From: Hymenobacter busanensis
GTDB lineage: Bacteria > Bacteroidota > Bacteroidia > Cytophagales > Hymenobacteraceae
Assembly (NCBI RefSeq): GCF_008727865.1
Contig: NZ_VTWU01000001.1
Location: forward strand, 620,001 to 684,000
DNA: 64,000 nt
Direction: 5' to 3'
In this document: piece by piece, positions 53,164 through 62,571 of the stretch
Position numbering within the stretch: the stretch's first letter is position 1
Layout of the letters: each line of letters begins with the position of its first letter
Notes under the pieces: model-generated
The model's input: only the letters and a program-made list of their open reading frames with translations
Told to the model about the DNA's origin: nothing
The model's database searches: none
Translations under genes and position numbers: made by a program

Positions 53164-56100
53164 TTACTGGTCGATGCGGAAGCCCAGGCCAAACTGCAGC
53201 AAGTAGCTTTCTTCCGCCGAATGCTGGACCGATACCGACAAGGCCAGCGTTTCGTAAACCGGCGCGAGGTAAAAGCCGCCGCCGTAGCCGCTGTGCAGCC
53301 CACCTGGCGACTTGCCCTGGTAATACACGCGGCCTTGGTCGTAGAAGCCGAAGATGCCGTAGTAGAAGGGCAGGATGGAGGTGTTGGCGTAGCCGAGCGC
53401 GAGGCGCAATTCCGAGTTCAGGTACACGCTGGCGTCGCCGGTGAAGCGGTTGCGCAGGTAGCCGCGCAGGTTCTGGCGCTGGCCCAACTGGGTAAACTTG
53501 TAGAACGGAATGTCGGCGTCGGTACCGTAGTTTTTGGCGCCGCCGCCCTTCAGCACCAGCGTAACGGGAATGCCCAGGCGGGCGGTGCCGTAGTACTCCG
53601 CAAATGCTTCCGTCAGCCCGAAGGTTTTCTTGTTCTGGTTGAGCTGGTGCCAAGTGGTATGCTCGCCAAAAAGGCGCACGCCTTTGCGGGCAAAGGTTTT
53701 CCGGTCGCGGAAGTCGAGGTCGAGCAGGGCCGTGCCGCCCACCAACTGCTGGGTGTTGGTGTTGGGAATGGGTACGTCGGGGTTCGGCACAGGCGCGGCT
53801 TTCAGCTGGCCGATGTAACTGTTGGCGGCGAAGTCGCTTTCGTACTGCTCGTAGAGGGGACCTACCCGAAAGACACTCTTGGCCCGGAACACGCGTTCGA
53901 AGAACACACTCGTTTGGGTACCACGGTAGCGTGCCCGGTAGTACTTGTCGTCGTAGAGGTCGTCGCTCTTGGTCGTGTTGTTGCCGAGCCCGAAGAAGTT
54001 GTAGAAGGGAAAGTAGTTGCCGTAGGTAGCACGGGCGCCGAAGTCCCACTTGCCCAGGAGGTAGCGCCAGCGCACGTTGCCGGTTATTTCGCGGTTGCCA
54101 CCGGTGGTAGCGCGCAAATCGATGCCGTAGCGCACGCGGTAGTCGGGCTTGCGGAAACCCTGCTTCACCCAGTCGAAGCCGGCCGCAATGCCGAAGCCGT
54201 CGTTCTGGTTGTAGATGATGGAGCCGCGCGGGGCGTAGCCGTCGTACTCGAATTCCTCGCGGTTGTAGCCGTTCACGCCCAGCCGGTTCGACCGGCGGTC
54301 GGCGGTGCCGGAGCCGGCCTGCAGTTCGGTGGTGGGTACGTCGTACACTTCGGTGCGGCCGCCGTTGCCGGAATCGGCAATCTGGTCGCCGCCCTCGCCA
54401 CCCACGATGCGCACCCGGATGCTGTTTTTCCCGGTGCCGGTGACGCGGAATACGTCTTTGCCGTCGAGGCCGTAGAGGCGGATGTCGCGCGTTTCGCCTT
54501 TCACGAAGGTGCGGTCAAAAAACGGCTGGCCTTTCGCCGACCCGTCGTCGTCTTTCTTGCTGACCTGCACGCGCACGTTGCCGTCGCGCAGGCGCTGCAC
54601 GTCGAACACCTCGGCTTTGTTGGAACCCACCACGTCCACGTCGCGGGCCAGCATCAGGTAGTATTCGTCCAGCGCCTTCGGCAGTTCCTGAATGCGGCTT
54701 TTAAGCTTGCGGTTGATGTCGCGGCCCGAAATACCTTCGAGCTCCTTGGGCAGCTGGGCCGTGGCCGAGTCGATGGCCGCGGGTGTGATGCGGCGCTGCA
54801 GGTACTGGCCGATCTGGCGCCAATCGTCGCGATTGAGGCTTTGCAGCAGGGCGCGGTCGAGGTGACGGGCGGGCCAGTTCAGGCTTTCCAGGTCGCGGAA
54901 ATGCGCGCCAAAATCTTCGATGCTGGGCACGGCCCATTCGCGGTTGGCCACCCACGTGAGGGCGCCGTTCCAGAGCGTAAAGGCTTGGTCCCGGTCGCGC
55001 GGAATGGGCTCGAATACCGTTTGCTTGCCCCGCTCAAACTCGGCCCACTTCCAGTTGTCCTCGTGCTTGCCGAAGTCGGCAATGAGCATGTCGAAGGCGC
55101 GGGCGCGGCCCAGGTTTTGGGCGTCCACGCGGTTGTCGTTGTCTTTGTAGAGCTGGCGGAAGAGGCTAAACGAGCGGCGCACGTCCTTGGCGCCGCCAAA
55201 GCCCGGTAGGTTGGGTTTCTGGTCCCAAGGGTCTTCTTCGAGGGTGCCCAGCAGCCCGGCGTACTGCTCGCGGTAGGGCCCAAGCTGCTGGTTGTCGGGC
55301 AGCACGAAGAGGCGCGGGCGGGCGTGCAGCACGTCGGTGCGGTCGAGCAGCGACGCGGCCACCAAGGCCGAGTAGGGGTGAGCTGTGGGCGTGATGTCGC
55401 GCAGGATATCGGCCGCGAAGGACTGCCGCAGTTCGGGCGGCAGAATGCGCGTCACGTCCTTATCCACCGAGCGGAACGTGTACTCCGAGCTGTCGGCGGC
55501 AATCATTTTCAGCGAAGTCGTCTGCCGTCCGCCGCCGCGGCCGGTGGGGCGTAAGCCTCCTTTTTCCGTGTTCAGATCGAGCACCGGCACTTGCACCGGC
55601 TGCGTCCAGGAAGAGCGGTAAACCGGCCCGATGAACGGCTTTTGCAGGCCGTGGGCGCGGTAGCGCGGGCCGGGCGTTACGGTTGCTACCGGGCCCTGCG
55701 CCGCGTCGGGCTTTGTGGCGGCTACGCCCCGCGGTGCTGTGGGGCACTCGGGAATAAAGGCATTCACTGGCACGTCCTTGAGCTCGGTTTGGCAAGCCGA
55801 GCGAAACAAGGTGGCCGAAAAAGCTTCTTTGGTTGCGTCGTTGTTTCGGTCGTCAAAAGTGACCATTGCAGCCTTCACAGTGCCGTCGGCGAAGTAGTCG
55901 AGGCGGGTGTAGCCGGCCTGCTTTTCGTTGTAGAGCGACTTGGCGTTGCTACCCACGGGTTCGGTGTGCGCGAAGGAGCCGGCCACGATGTGGTAGTTCT
56001 TCTCAAACGGCGTAAGCTGCAGGCTGAAATCGTGCGCGGCGGCGTAAATGGCGTTAGGGTGTTCCTTTAACGTGCCGAGCAATTCTTTTTTAAATGCCTG

Positions 56101-56880
56101 GTAGCCGGGCGAAGCCATGTCGCGCGGGCTGCCTACGTTCTGGCGGTAGGCGGCGTAAATAGTGCCGAACACGGGCGGCGAGAGGTGCCGCTTGAGCGGC
56201 TGGTAGCCGCCGTAGGTGCCGTTGCTCACCACCGGCTGGTGGCCCACCAGCAGCACGTTGCGGCCCTTGGTATCGTCGAGCACGTCCTGAAGCTGCTCCC
56301 GAAATTCCTCGGCCGACATCGTTTTGCAGTCGGTGTCGGGGGCTTCGGGGCGGTCGAAGGGGTGCGAAAACCAGGGCGTGTTCAGGGCCACAAGGCGCAC
56401 GAGCGGCGCCACGTCGATGATTTCGGGGCCGGGGCAGCCGTTGCTGGGAATGAACGCGTTCTGGCCGTCGAGCTGCTTTTCGATGTACTTCTCCAGCCGC
56501 CGTACGCTCTTCTGGCCAGAGCGCCCCGAGTTGTTCCAGTCCTTGTCGCCGGGCACAAAATAGATGCGGCCGTTAGGCAGCCCCTTCACCAGACCCACGA
56601 GGGCGTTGGCGCGGGCTTCGAGGGAAGCGCGGGTGGTGTCCTGCTTGTCGGAAAGGCCCTCATTGCCCACAATATCGCCCAAGTGGACCACGGTGAAAGG
56701 CACTGTTTCCTGCTCCAGGGTGCGGCGCAGGGTGCGCAGGCGCGCCTCGGGCACGGGGCCGGCGGTGTTGCCCAGCAAATACACGTGGTGTGCGGCCGAT
56801 GCCGCTGTTTGGGCCAGTCCCGGTAAGGAAGCCGTCAGCAGTAAGCCAGCTGCAAGCAGCGGGCGGTAGAAATAGCTCAT
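53164..56880 (-). CDS. Fusion of degenerate metallophosphoesterase, kinase-like segment and BamA/TamA-like outer-membrane barrel
   Basis: A 1238-residue exported protein with a signal peptide to about residue 24. Residues 30-370 follow the calcineurin-like phosphoesterase layout, but metal ligands are altered. The first motif reads LLGNTAG (N38 in place of Asp), the second HLGDIVGN (66-73, Asn of GDN lost), and the third PGDKDW (110-115) instead of GNHDW. GHQP (H214) and AAHDF (H283) remain. Around 590-640 is a segment FGKHEDNWKW (H606) and PIPRDRDQAF (RDRD at 628-631) recalling the catalytic and metal loops of atypical kinases such as CotH/HipA. The C-terminal 400 residues are a barrel with BamA-like LRGYLRNRFTGDASVYLNSE and GFYDQGRVYYQGKS. 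The function is unknown. Confidence 0.85.
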   Translation of the reverse strand: MSYFYRPLLAAGLLLTASLPGLAQTAASAAHHVYLLGNTAGPVPEARLRTLRRTLEQETVPFTVVHLGDIVGNEGLSDKQDTTRASLEARANALVGLVKGLPNGRIYFVPGDKDWNNSGRSGQKSVRRLEKYIEKQLDGQNAFIPSNGCPGPEIIDVAPLVRLVALNTPWFSHPFDRPEAPDTDCKTMSAEEFREQLQDVLDDTKGRNVLLVGHQPVVSNGTYGGYQPLKRHLSPPVFGTIYAAYRQNVGSPRDMASPGYQAFKKELLGTLKEHPNAIYAAAHDFSLQLTPFEKNYHIVAGSFAHTEPVGSNAKSLYNEKQAGYTRLDYFADGTVKAAMVTFDDRNNDATKEAFSATLFRSACQTELKDVPVNAFIPECPTAPRGVAATKPDAAQGPVATVTPGPRYRAHGLQKPFIGPVYRSSWTQPVQVPVLDLNTEKGGLRPTGRGGGRQTTSLKMIAADSSEYTFRSVDKDVTRILPPELRQSFAADILRDITPTAHPYSALVAASLLDRTDVLHARPRLFVLPDNQQLGPYREQYAGLLGTLEEDPWDQKPNLPGFGGAKDVRRSFSLFRQLYKDNDNRVDAQNLGRARAFDMLIADFGKHEDNWKWAEFERGKQTVFEPIPRDRDQAFTLWNGALTWVANREWAVPSIEDFGAHFRDLESLNWPARHLDRALLQSLNRDDWRQIGQYLQRRITPAAIDSATAQLPKELEGISGRDINRKLKSRIQELPKALDEYYLMLARDVDVVGSNKAEVFDVQRLRDGNVRVQVSKKDDDGSAKGQPFFDRTFVKGETRDIRLYGLDGKDVFRVTGTGKNSIRVRIVGGEGGDQIADSGNGGRTEVYDVPTTELQAGSGTADRRSNRLGVNGYNREEFEYDGYAPRGSIIYNQNDGFGIAAGFDWVKQGFRKPDYRVRYGIDLRATTGGNREITGNVRWRYLLGKWDFGARATYGNYFPFYNFFGLGNNTTKSDDLYDDKYYRARYRGTQTSVFFERVFRAKSVFRVGPLYEQYESDFAANSYIGQLKAAPVPNPDVPIPNTNTQQLVGGTALLDLDFRDRKTFARKGVRLFGEHTTWHQLNQNKKTFGLTEAFAEYYGTARLGIPVTLVLKGGGAKNYGTDADIPFYKFTQLGQRQNLRGYLRNRFTGDASVYLNSELRLALGYANTSILPFYYGIFGFYDQGRVYYQGKSPGGLHSGYGGGFYLAPVYETLALSVSVQHSAEESYLLQFGLGFRIDQ

Positions 56881-56926
56881 GCAGGAAAAAGTAGGGGCAG
56901 CAACTTCCGCGTTTCGTCTCCGAAAC

Positions 56927-56975
56927 CCGGGTTATCCGCATCCTTACGCTAAAAGCCGCCGATTGGATAACCCGG
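56927..56975. repeat. Perfect 11-base inverted repeat upstream of the fusion gene
   Basis: CCGGGTTATCC (56927-56937) and GGATAACCCGG (56965-56975) are separated by 27 bases. The repeat lies 47 bases before the fusion gene ATG and 77 bases past the sirtuin stop. It could be an operator or a large-loop hairpin; there is no T run. Confidence 0.55.
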
Positions 56976-57051
56976 CTGTAGCAGTTGTACTACTTCCTGA
57001 TACTTCCGGCGCTTTTTCTGCCCCGAAAGCTGCTTGCTACCGGGCAGATCA

Positions 57052-57750
57052 TCAGCTCATGGTTGCCTGCGCCAGCAAGTCTTTCGCTATCTGCGGCACG
57101 CCCACCGTAGCGGGCTGCGCCACAAAATGCACCTGCCCACGGCGCGTTACCGAGGGCTGGCTTGGGTCGATAACGTACAACGGCCGGCCGCTCGGCAAGT
57201 AATGCAGGAGACCCGCCGCCGGGTATACCTGCAGCGAGGTGCCAACCACCAGCATGATGTCGGCCGTGGCAGTTTCTTCCATAGCGCGCTCCATCAACGG
57301 AACGGCTTCGCCAAACCACACAATGTTGGGCCGGAGCTGATGGCCTTGCTCGCAGGTTTGGCCCAGCTCTATCCGGTCGCCTTCGATGGGGTAGACCAAG
57401 TGCTCGAAGCGGGTGCTGCGCGCTTCCTGCAGCTTGCCGTGCAGGTGAATAACGCGCGACGAACCGGCCCGCTCGTGCAAATCATCGACGTTTTGCGTAA
57501 CAATGACGACTTCGTAAGCTTTTTCCAGCTCTACCAGGGCGTAATGACCGGCATTGGGTTGTGCGGCGCGGGCGGCGGCCCGGCGCTGGTTATAGAAATC
57601 CAGTACCAACTCAGGGTTGCGGTGCCAGCCCTCGGGCGAGGCCACATCCTCGATGCGGCGGTTTTCCCACAGGCCATCGGAAGCCCGGAAGGTAGGAATG
57701 CCGCTTTCGGCCGAAATGCCAGCGCCCGTAAGCACTACGATTTTCTTCAT
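57052..57750 (-). CDS. cobB: Sirtuin-type NAD-dependent deacylase (CobB-like, class III)
   Basis: A 232-residue Sir2 protein. NAD-binding motifs are VVLTGAGISAESGIPTFRAS (residues 6-24) and VTQNVDDLHERAGS. The catalytic histidine is H104 in HLHGKL. Y53 and R56 in DFYNQRR form the YxxR motif that binds acidic acyl groups, so desuccinylase or demalonylase activity is likely. The usual four zinc cysteines are absent; only one cysteine (C133) remains in that region. It removes acyl groups from lysines using NAD. It lies 77 bases after the DUF4846 gene. Confidence 0.9.
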   Translation of the reverse strand: MKKIVVLTGAGISAESGIPTFRASDGLWENRRIEDVASPEGWHRNPELVLDFYNQRRAAARAAQPNAGHYALVELEKAYEVVIVTQNVDDLHERAGSSRVIHLHGKLQEARSTRFEHLVYPIEGDRIELGQTCEQGHQLRPNIVWFGEAVPLMERAMEETATADIMLVVGTSLQVYPAAGLLHYLPSGRPLYVIDPSQPSVTRRGQVHFVAQPATVGVPQIAKDLLAQATMS

Positions 57751-57827
57751 CGGAAAAGAATATTGACGACGTAAAGCAGCTTACAAACTGCTCAAGCTCG
57801 ATACGCGGTAACGCGTCTTACGCTAGG

Positions 57828-58727
57828 TTAGGGCCAGCGTTTCAACTGGTCGGCGCTGAAATTCCACTCCGGCGTTTCCAGCCATTGGGCCGTCGGTTCC
57901 ACCAAAAACCAGGCGCCCAAGCCCGACGAATGCCGGTTGCGCAGCACGTGCAAATCCTGCGCGGGCATGTAGCTCTGGGCCAGTAGCGCGTAGCGCTGGT
58001 GCGTTTTGGGGTGTTCGGCCATGTCGAGCACCAGCACCGCGTGGCCCGGTGTGCCGCCTTTGATGAGCACGTCGCCGGGCTGCATGGCGGCCAGCGCAAC
58101 CGGGCGCAACTCGCGGCTCAGCGAGAGAGAACCGGCGAAGGTGAATACCTGATCGAAGTAGCGCCGCAACGCGGCGTGGGTAGGCGCTTCCGCAGGCTGC
58201 GTGGTGGGCACTACGTCTTCGCCTTGCAGCTGAAACCGCCGGCCGTCCACCCAGTCGCCAAACCACGCGTCGTAGCCGCTGGTGAGGCGAAAATGGATGC
58301 GGCGAAAATCCTGGCCGAACAGGTACTCGCCGCGCAGGCGCATCACGGCGTCGGCGCACTGCTGCAAATCCCGCGGGCCGGTGTCAATGTCGAGCACGGC
58401 GGCGTGCACCGTTTGCGGGTTTTTGAGCTGGCCGTTGTGCAAGCGCACGGGCGTGTCGGCCGGCCGCAACGGCAGGTAGCGTAGCCATTCACCAAACGAG
58501 CCGGCCGGCACCGCCACGCGCTGACAGCCAGCCGGTGGAGCAAACCGCGCCGCCAGTGCCGTTCGGGCGTCGTAGGGGCGAGTCAGCCAGGCGTATTTGA
58601 GCGGCTGGGGTGGCGGCGCTGATGATGGTGCCTGAAGCCGCTGCGCAAAGAAGGCGGCTGCGTCGGGCAGCGGAATGCCGGGCCAGGACAGTGTCAGCAA
58701 AGCAGATAAGAACAGCGCTTTTTCCAT
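57828..58727 (-). CDS. DUF4846 family exported protein
   Basis: A 299-residue protein starting at the ATG at 58727 (MEKALFLSALLTLSWPGIPL), an export signal. The DUF4846 pattern is clear: GSFGEWLRYLPLRP, VHAAVLDIDTGPRDLQQCAD followed by AVMRLRGEYL, then RIHFRLTSGYDAWFGDWVDG and GDVLIKGGTPGHAVLVLDMA. The last segment with GHAV resembles an active-site histidine region of cysteine-peptidase-like folds, but I cannot confirm activity. It lies 66 bases before the next gene on the same strand, the YgjP-like protease. Confidence 0.82.
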   Translation of the reverse strand: MEKALFLSALLTLSWPGIPLPDAAAFFAQRLQAPSSAPPPQPLKYAWLTRPYDARTALAARFAPPAGCQRVAVPAGSFGEWLRYLPLRPADTPVRLHNGQLKNPQTVHAAVLDIDTGPRDLQQCADAVMRLRGEYLFGQDFRRIHFRLTSGYDAWFGDWVDGRRFQLQGEDVVPTTQPAEAPTHAALRRYFDQVFTFAGSLSLSRELRPVALAAMQPGDVLIKGGTPGHAVLVLDMAEHPKTHQRYALLAQSYMPAQDLHVLRNRHSSGLGAWFLVEPTAQWLETPEWNFSADQLKRWP

Positions 58728-58793
58728 ACAGCAAACCCAACGGATAAGTGGCGGCAATTCGTGTTGGAGTCAGCGTCCGGAAGCATTCATATG

Positions 58794-59522
58794 TTAGTCG
58801 GCATCACCTCCGGCAGGCTGCTGCATCCCCGCTACCCGCTGGTTCAGCGTGGCCTTGTGTTGCCGCCAGTCGGGCATGAACTGGTCCATTAGGCCCCAGA
58901 AACGGGCGTTGTGCAGCCGCTCGTGCAAATGGGTCAGTTCGTGCACCACCACGTATTCCAGACACGCAGTTGGTTTTTTTATCAACTCCAGATTCAGCCA
59001 AATGCGGCGGGCGCGTACGTTGCACGTGCCCCAGCGCGTACGCATCTGCTTCACGCCCCAGGCCTGCGCTTGCGCCCCCACCACCGGCTGCCAGTAGGCC
59101 AGCAGCGCCGGAATTTGGGCTTTTAACTGGCTTCGGTACCAAGCAGCCAGTGCTATTTCGCGTTCGGCGGAACTGCTGCCCTCGGGCACATACAGCAGCA
59201 GATATTGCTCGTCGAGTTCTACCCGCGAACGGCTGGTGGTCGGCAGCACCCGCAACTCGTAGGGCCGACCCTGGAAGTAATGCGTTTCGCCGGAAGTGTA
59301 GGCAAGCCGTGCCGGCTGGGGCAGCGCCGCAATACGCGCTTGGTGCTTGCGAATCCATAACTGCCGCGCCAGCACAAACTCCTCGATGGTGGCAGCAGGC
59401 ATCCGCAGCGGCGCCGTCACCCGCACCCGGCCATCGGGCGGCGACACGGTGAGGCGCAGCGTCCGAACGGATTTGCGCTGAATTTCGACGGCGACTTCGC
59501 CAATCTGAAAGAGGGTGCTCAT
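58794..59522 (-). CDS. YgjP-like metal-dependent hydrolase (DUF45)
   Basis: A 242-residue protein of the M48-related YgjP/DUF45 family. The zinc motif is VVHELTHLHERLHNARFW, with HExxH and a downstream histidine. Before it is the typical RTRWGTCNVRARRIWLNLEL segment. The ATG at 59522 (MSTLFQIGEVAVEIQRKSVR) gives the normal start; the frame is open further upstream without family similarity. It acts in the cytoplasm, and the substrate is unknown. Confidence 0.9.
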   Translation of the reverse strand: MSTLFQIGEVAVEIQRKSVRTLRLTVSPPDGRVRVTAPLRMPAATIEEFVLARQLWIRKHQARIAALPQPARLAYTSGETHYFQGRPYELRVLPTTSRSRVELDEQYLLLYVPEGSSSAEREIALAAWYRSQLKAQIPALLAYWQPVVGAQAQAWGVKQMRTRWGTCNVRARRIWLNLELIKKPTACLEYVVVHELTHLHERLHNARFWGLMDQFMPDWRQHKATLNQRVAGMQQPAGGDAD

Positions 59523-59697
59523 ACAAAAAACGGCCGCGGGTAGGCCGGACGCAGAAAAGCGAAAAAGCCGACGCCAAGTGGAAAATGGTGCGCGGCCCCG
59601 GCTGCGCAATGCGCGCCGCAAGTTACGGCTGCTGGGCCCGCCGCAGAAGCTGCCGATTCAGCGCTGGAAAGCCTTGGGTACCCAGAGGGGTAAACGA

Positions 59698-59735
59698 GCC
59701 GTGCCCCAACTGGCTGGTTGAGGCACGGCGTTTTT
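59698..59735. terminator. Hairpin downstream of topA
   Basis: Eight-base stem GCCGTGCC/GGCACGGC (59698-59705 with 59722-59729) with a 16-base loop. Five T follow on the plus strand; on the minus strand, the direction of topA, the trailing T run is short (TCGTTT). It lies 20 bases past the topA stop. Confidence 0.5.
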
Positions 59736-59754
59736 GGGCGAAATCAACGCAGAA

Positions 59755-62220
59755 TTATTTCTTTTTGGCTTCGGCTTTTTTGGCGGCCGGTTTAGCAGCG
59801 GTTTTAGCGGCCGGCTTTTTCTTGGCGGGCGCTTTTTTCTTCGGCTCTGCCCCGTCGGCTGCGGCGGCAGCAGGGGCGGCTTTCCTGGCGCCGAAGCGGC
59901 CCCGGGCGGGCTTGTCGGGGGTGGCGTCGGCCAGCTCGATGCAACGCTCCAGGGTCAGTTCCACCGGCTCTTCGCCCTTCGGAATTTTCACGTTTTTGCC
60001 GGCGGCCACGATGTACGGCCCGTATTTGCCGTTGACCACCTGTACGTCGGCGCGGCCTTCGCTTTCAAACGACTTGATGAGCTTTTCGGCTTCCTGCTTG
60101 CGCTTGGCCAGAATCACCGTCACAGCTTCCTCAGCCGTGACGGTGTGCGGATCCTGGGTTTTGTCGAGCGAGTAAAACTTGCTGTCGTGGCGGATGTAGG
60201 GGCCGAAGCGGCCGATGGCGGCCGTCATATCCTTGTCCTCGTATTGGCCCACCACGCGCGGCAGCTTAAACAGCTCCAGCGCGTCTTCCAGCGTCAGGTT
60301 TTCAATGAACTGACCTTTGCGCAGGTTGGCATAGGCGGGCTTGGTTTCGCCCTCGGCTTCGCCCAGCTGCACGTAGGGGCCAAAGCGGCCGAGGCGCGCA
60401 ATAATCTTGTCGCCAGTTTCGGGATGCACACCAATCTCGCGGGTCGTGCCCACGTCGGCGCGCTCCACTTCTTTGCCGCGCTCCACGGTTTCGTGGAAGG
60501 TGCCGTAGAAGCCCGAAATCATTTCCTCCCAGCTTTCCAGCCCGTCGGCAATGCGGTCGAATTCGTCTTCCACCTTGGCCGTGAACTGAAAATCGACAAT
60601 AACCGGGAAGTGCTCCACCAGGAAGTCGTTGACTACCATGGCCGTGTCCGTCGGAAACAGCTTGGCTTTGTCGGCGCCGTAGGTTTCGGTTTTTACTTCG
60701 GTTTTCACCTCGCTGCCTTCCAGCGTGAGCTGGTGAAACTTGCGTTCCTTGCCTTCCCGCGTGTCTTTCTCCACGTAGCCGCGCTTCTGAATGGTGCTGA
60801 TGGTGGGCGCATAGGTCGACGGCCGGCCAATGCCCATTTCCTCCATCTTTTTCACCAGTGACGCTTCGGTGTAGCGCGCCGGCGGCTGCGAGTACCGCTC
60901 GGTGGCTGAGAGGCGCTGCAGCGGCAACTGCTGGCCCACCGACAAGGGCGGCAGCCCGCGGGAAAACGACGATTCCGCGTTTTCCTGGCCGTCTTCCTCA
61001 TCCCGCGACTCGGCGTAGGCTTTCAGGAAACCCTCGAAGGTAATGACCTCGCCCACAGCCGTCAGCGTCGCACCCGGCTGGGTGCTGATGCCGATGGTAG
61101 CCGTCGTGCGCTCCACCTGCGCGTCGGCCATTTGCGAGGCCAAGGCACGCTTACGGATGAGGTCGTACAGGCGCTGCTCGGTCGAGTCGGTGCCGGCTTT
61201 CAGCAGGGAGAAATCCGTCGGGCGGATGGCTTCGTGCGCTTCCTGGGCCGAGGCGGCTTTGGTTTTGTACTGGCGCGTCTGGGCGTAATCGGCGCCGTAG
61301 CTGCTCTCGATTTCGTGCTTGGCGCCCAGCAAGGCTTCCTGCGAGAGGTTCACCGAGTCGGTACGCATGTAGCTGATTTTGCCGGCTTCGTACAGGCGCT
61401 GGGCCACGCTCATGGTTTGAGCCACCGAGAAACCCAGTTTGCGCGAGGCTTCCTGCTGCAGCGTCGAAGTGGTGAAAGGCGCTGCCGGGGAACGGCGGCT
61501 CGGCTTTTTCTCCAGGTTTTCGATGCTGTAGGTAGCGCCGGCACAAGCCGCCAGAAACGCCTCGGCTTCTTCGCGGGTCTTCAGGCGCTGCGGCAGTTCG
61601 GCTTCCAGCACGGCCCCGTTGCCGGCATCAAAGCGGGCCACTACGCGGTAGGCCGAAGCCGTTTTAAACCCGTTGATTTCCCGTTCGCGGTCAACCACCA
61701 AGCGCACCGCCACCGATTGCACGCGGCCAGCGGAAAGCCCGGTTTTTACTTTTTTCCAGAGCACCGGGCTCAGCTCAAAACCCACGAGACGGTCGAGCAC
61801 GCGGCGGGCCTGCTGGGCATTCACCAGGTTCAGGTCGATTTCGCGAGGCGAATCGATGGCGTTGAGAATGGCATTCTTGGTGATTTCGCGGAACACGATG
61901 CGCCGCGTTTTCTCGTTGGTCAGGTCCAGCGTTTCGGCCAGGTGCCAAGAAATGGCTTCACCCTCGCGGTCATCGTCACTTGCCAACCACACCACCTCGG
62001 CTTCCTTGGCTAGCTTCTTCAGCTGCGAAATGATGTCGCGCTTGTCGGGCGACACCACGTACGTTGGCTTAAAGCCGTTCTTTATATCAATGGCATTGTT
62101 GTCTTTCGGCAAATCCCGCACGTGGCCAAAACTGGATTTGACCACAAAGTCTTTCCCCAAGTAGCCTTCGATGGTTTTGGCTTTGGCGGGGGACTCCACA
62201 ATGACAAGGTTCTTGACCAT
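59755..62220 (-). CDS. topA: DNA topoisomerase I
   Basis: An 821-residue type IA topoisomerase that relaxes negative supercoils. The Toprim domain starts [20 protein letters not shown] with [17 protein letters not shown]. The catalytic tyrosine is Y284 in [13 protein letters not shown]-terminal repeats ([40 protein letters not shown]) replace the zinc fingers of enterobacterial TopA. The last 50 residues are a Lys/Ala/Pro tail ([20 protein letters not shown]), a histone-like extension common in GC-rich bacteria that should raise DNA affinity. Confidence 0.97.
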   Translation of the reverse strand: MVKNLVIVESPAKAKTIEGYLGKDFVVKSSFGHVRDLPKDNNAIDIKNGFKPTYVVSPDKRDIISQLKKLAKEAEVVWLASDDDREGEAISWHLAETLDLTNEKTRRIVFREITKNAILNAIDSPREIDLNLVNAQQARRVLDRLVGFELSPVLWKKVKTGLSAGRVQSVAVRLVVDREREINGFKTASAYRVVARFDAGNGAVLEAELPQRLKTREEAEAFLAACAGATYSIENLEKKPSRRSPAAPFTTSTLQQEASRKLGFSVAQTMSVAQRLYEAGKISYMRTDSVNLSQEALLGAKHEIESSYGADYAQTRQYKTKAASAQEAHEAIRPTDFSLLKAGTDSTEQRLYDLIRKRALASQMADAQVERTTATIGISTQPGATLTAVGEVITFEGFLKAYAESRDEEDGQENAESSFSRGLPPLSVGQQLPLQRLSATERYSQPPARYTEASLVKKMEEMGIGRPSTYAPTISTIQKRGYVEKDTREGKERKFHQLTLEGSEVKTEVKTETYGADKAKLFPTDTAMVVNDFLVEHFPVIVDFQFTAKVEDEFDRIADGLESWEEMISGFYGTFHETVERGKEVERADVGTTREIGVHPETGDKIIARLGRFGPYVQLGEAEGETKPAYANLRKGQFIENLTLEDALELFKLPRVVGQYEDKDMTAAIGRFGPYIRHDSKFYSLDKTQDPHTVTAEEAVTVILAKRKQEAEKLIKSFESEGRADVQVVNGKYGPYIVAAGKNVKIPKGEEPVELTLERCIELADATPDKPARGRFGARKAAPAAAAADGAEPKKKAPAKKKPAAKTAAKPAAKKAEAKKK

Positions 62221-62571
62221 ATAGTAAGCGAGTAGCAGGAGGAGCGAAGGGCGGGGAAACGGAAATGGGGGCGGCGCGCAAGGCCGAGTGCAGGGTTTTC
62301 GGCCGCAAAGATGAACGAATAATCCTTCCAGCAGCGGCTGCTACCTATTTTGAATACGCAAGGAGGGGAACATCGGACGCCCCGCTACAGTTTCACCTTC
62401 GCCAAACGAGCCAGGACCCGTCGCAAAAATTGCCTGCGTTTTTCCCACGGCTGCCCGTTTCATGCTAACCCTGAATTACTAACTTTGTCGGCTGCGCTTG
62501 GCGCCCTGCGGGGCGTTTAGGCGCGGCCCACGTGCCTTCACCCGGCGTCACCGCGCTACTACTTCCTGTCT
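62221..62571. other. Divergent gap between topA and the poly-HAMP gene
   Basis: The 351 bases hold the promoter of the poly-HAMP gene (62458-62487). For topA only a partial -7 (CATCTTTG on the minus strand near 62306) is seen. No gene is supported. Confidence 0.5.
62458..62487 (+). promoter_or_regulatory. Promoter of the poly-HAMP gene (TTTC, 18 bases, TAACTTTG)
   Basis: TAACTTTG at 62480-62487 fits TAnnTTTG exactly. TTTC at 62458-62461 is 18 bases upstream, one base off the TTTG form. The leader to the ATG at 62572 is about 77 bases. Confidence 0.5.

Noticed and set aside
59515-59721. Basic 68-codon plus-strand frame between the YgjP-like gene and topA
   Set aside because: Composition is that of random high-GC sequence, with no start signals or family features.
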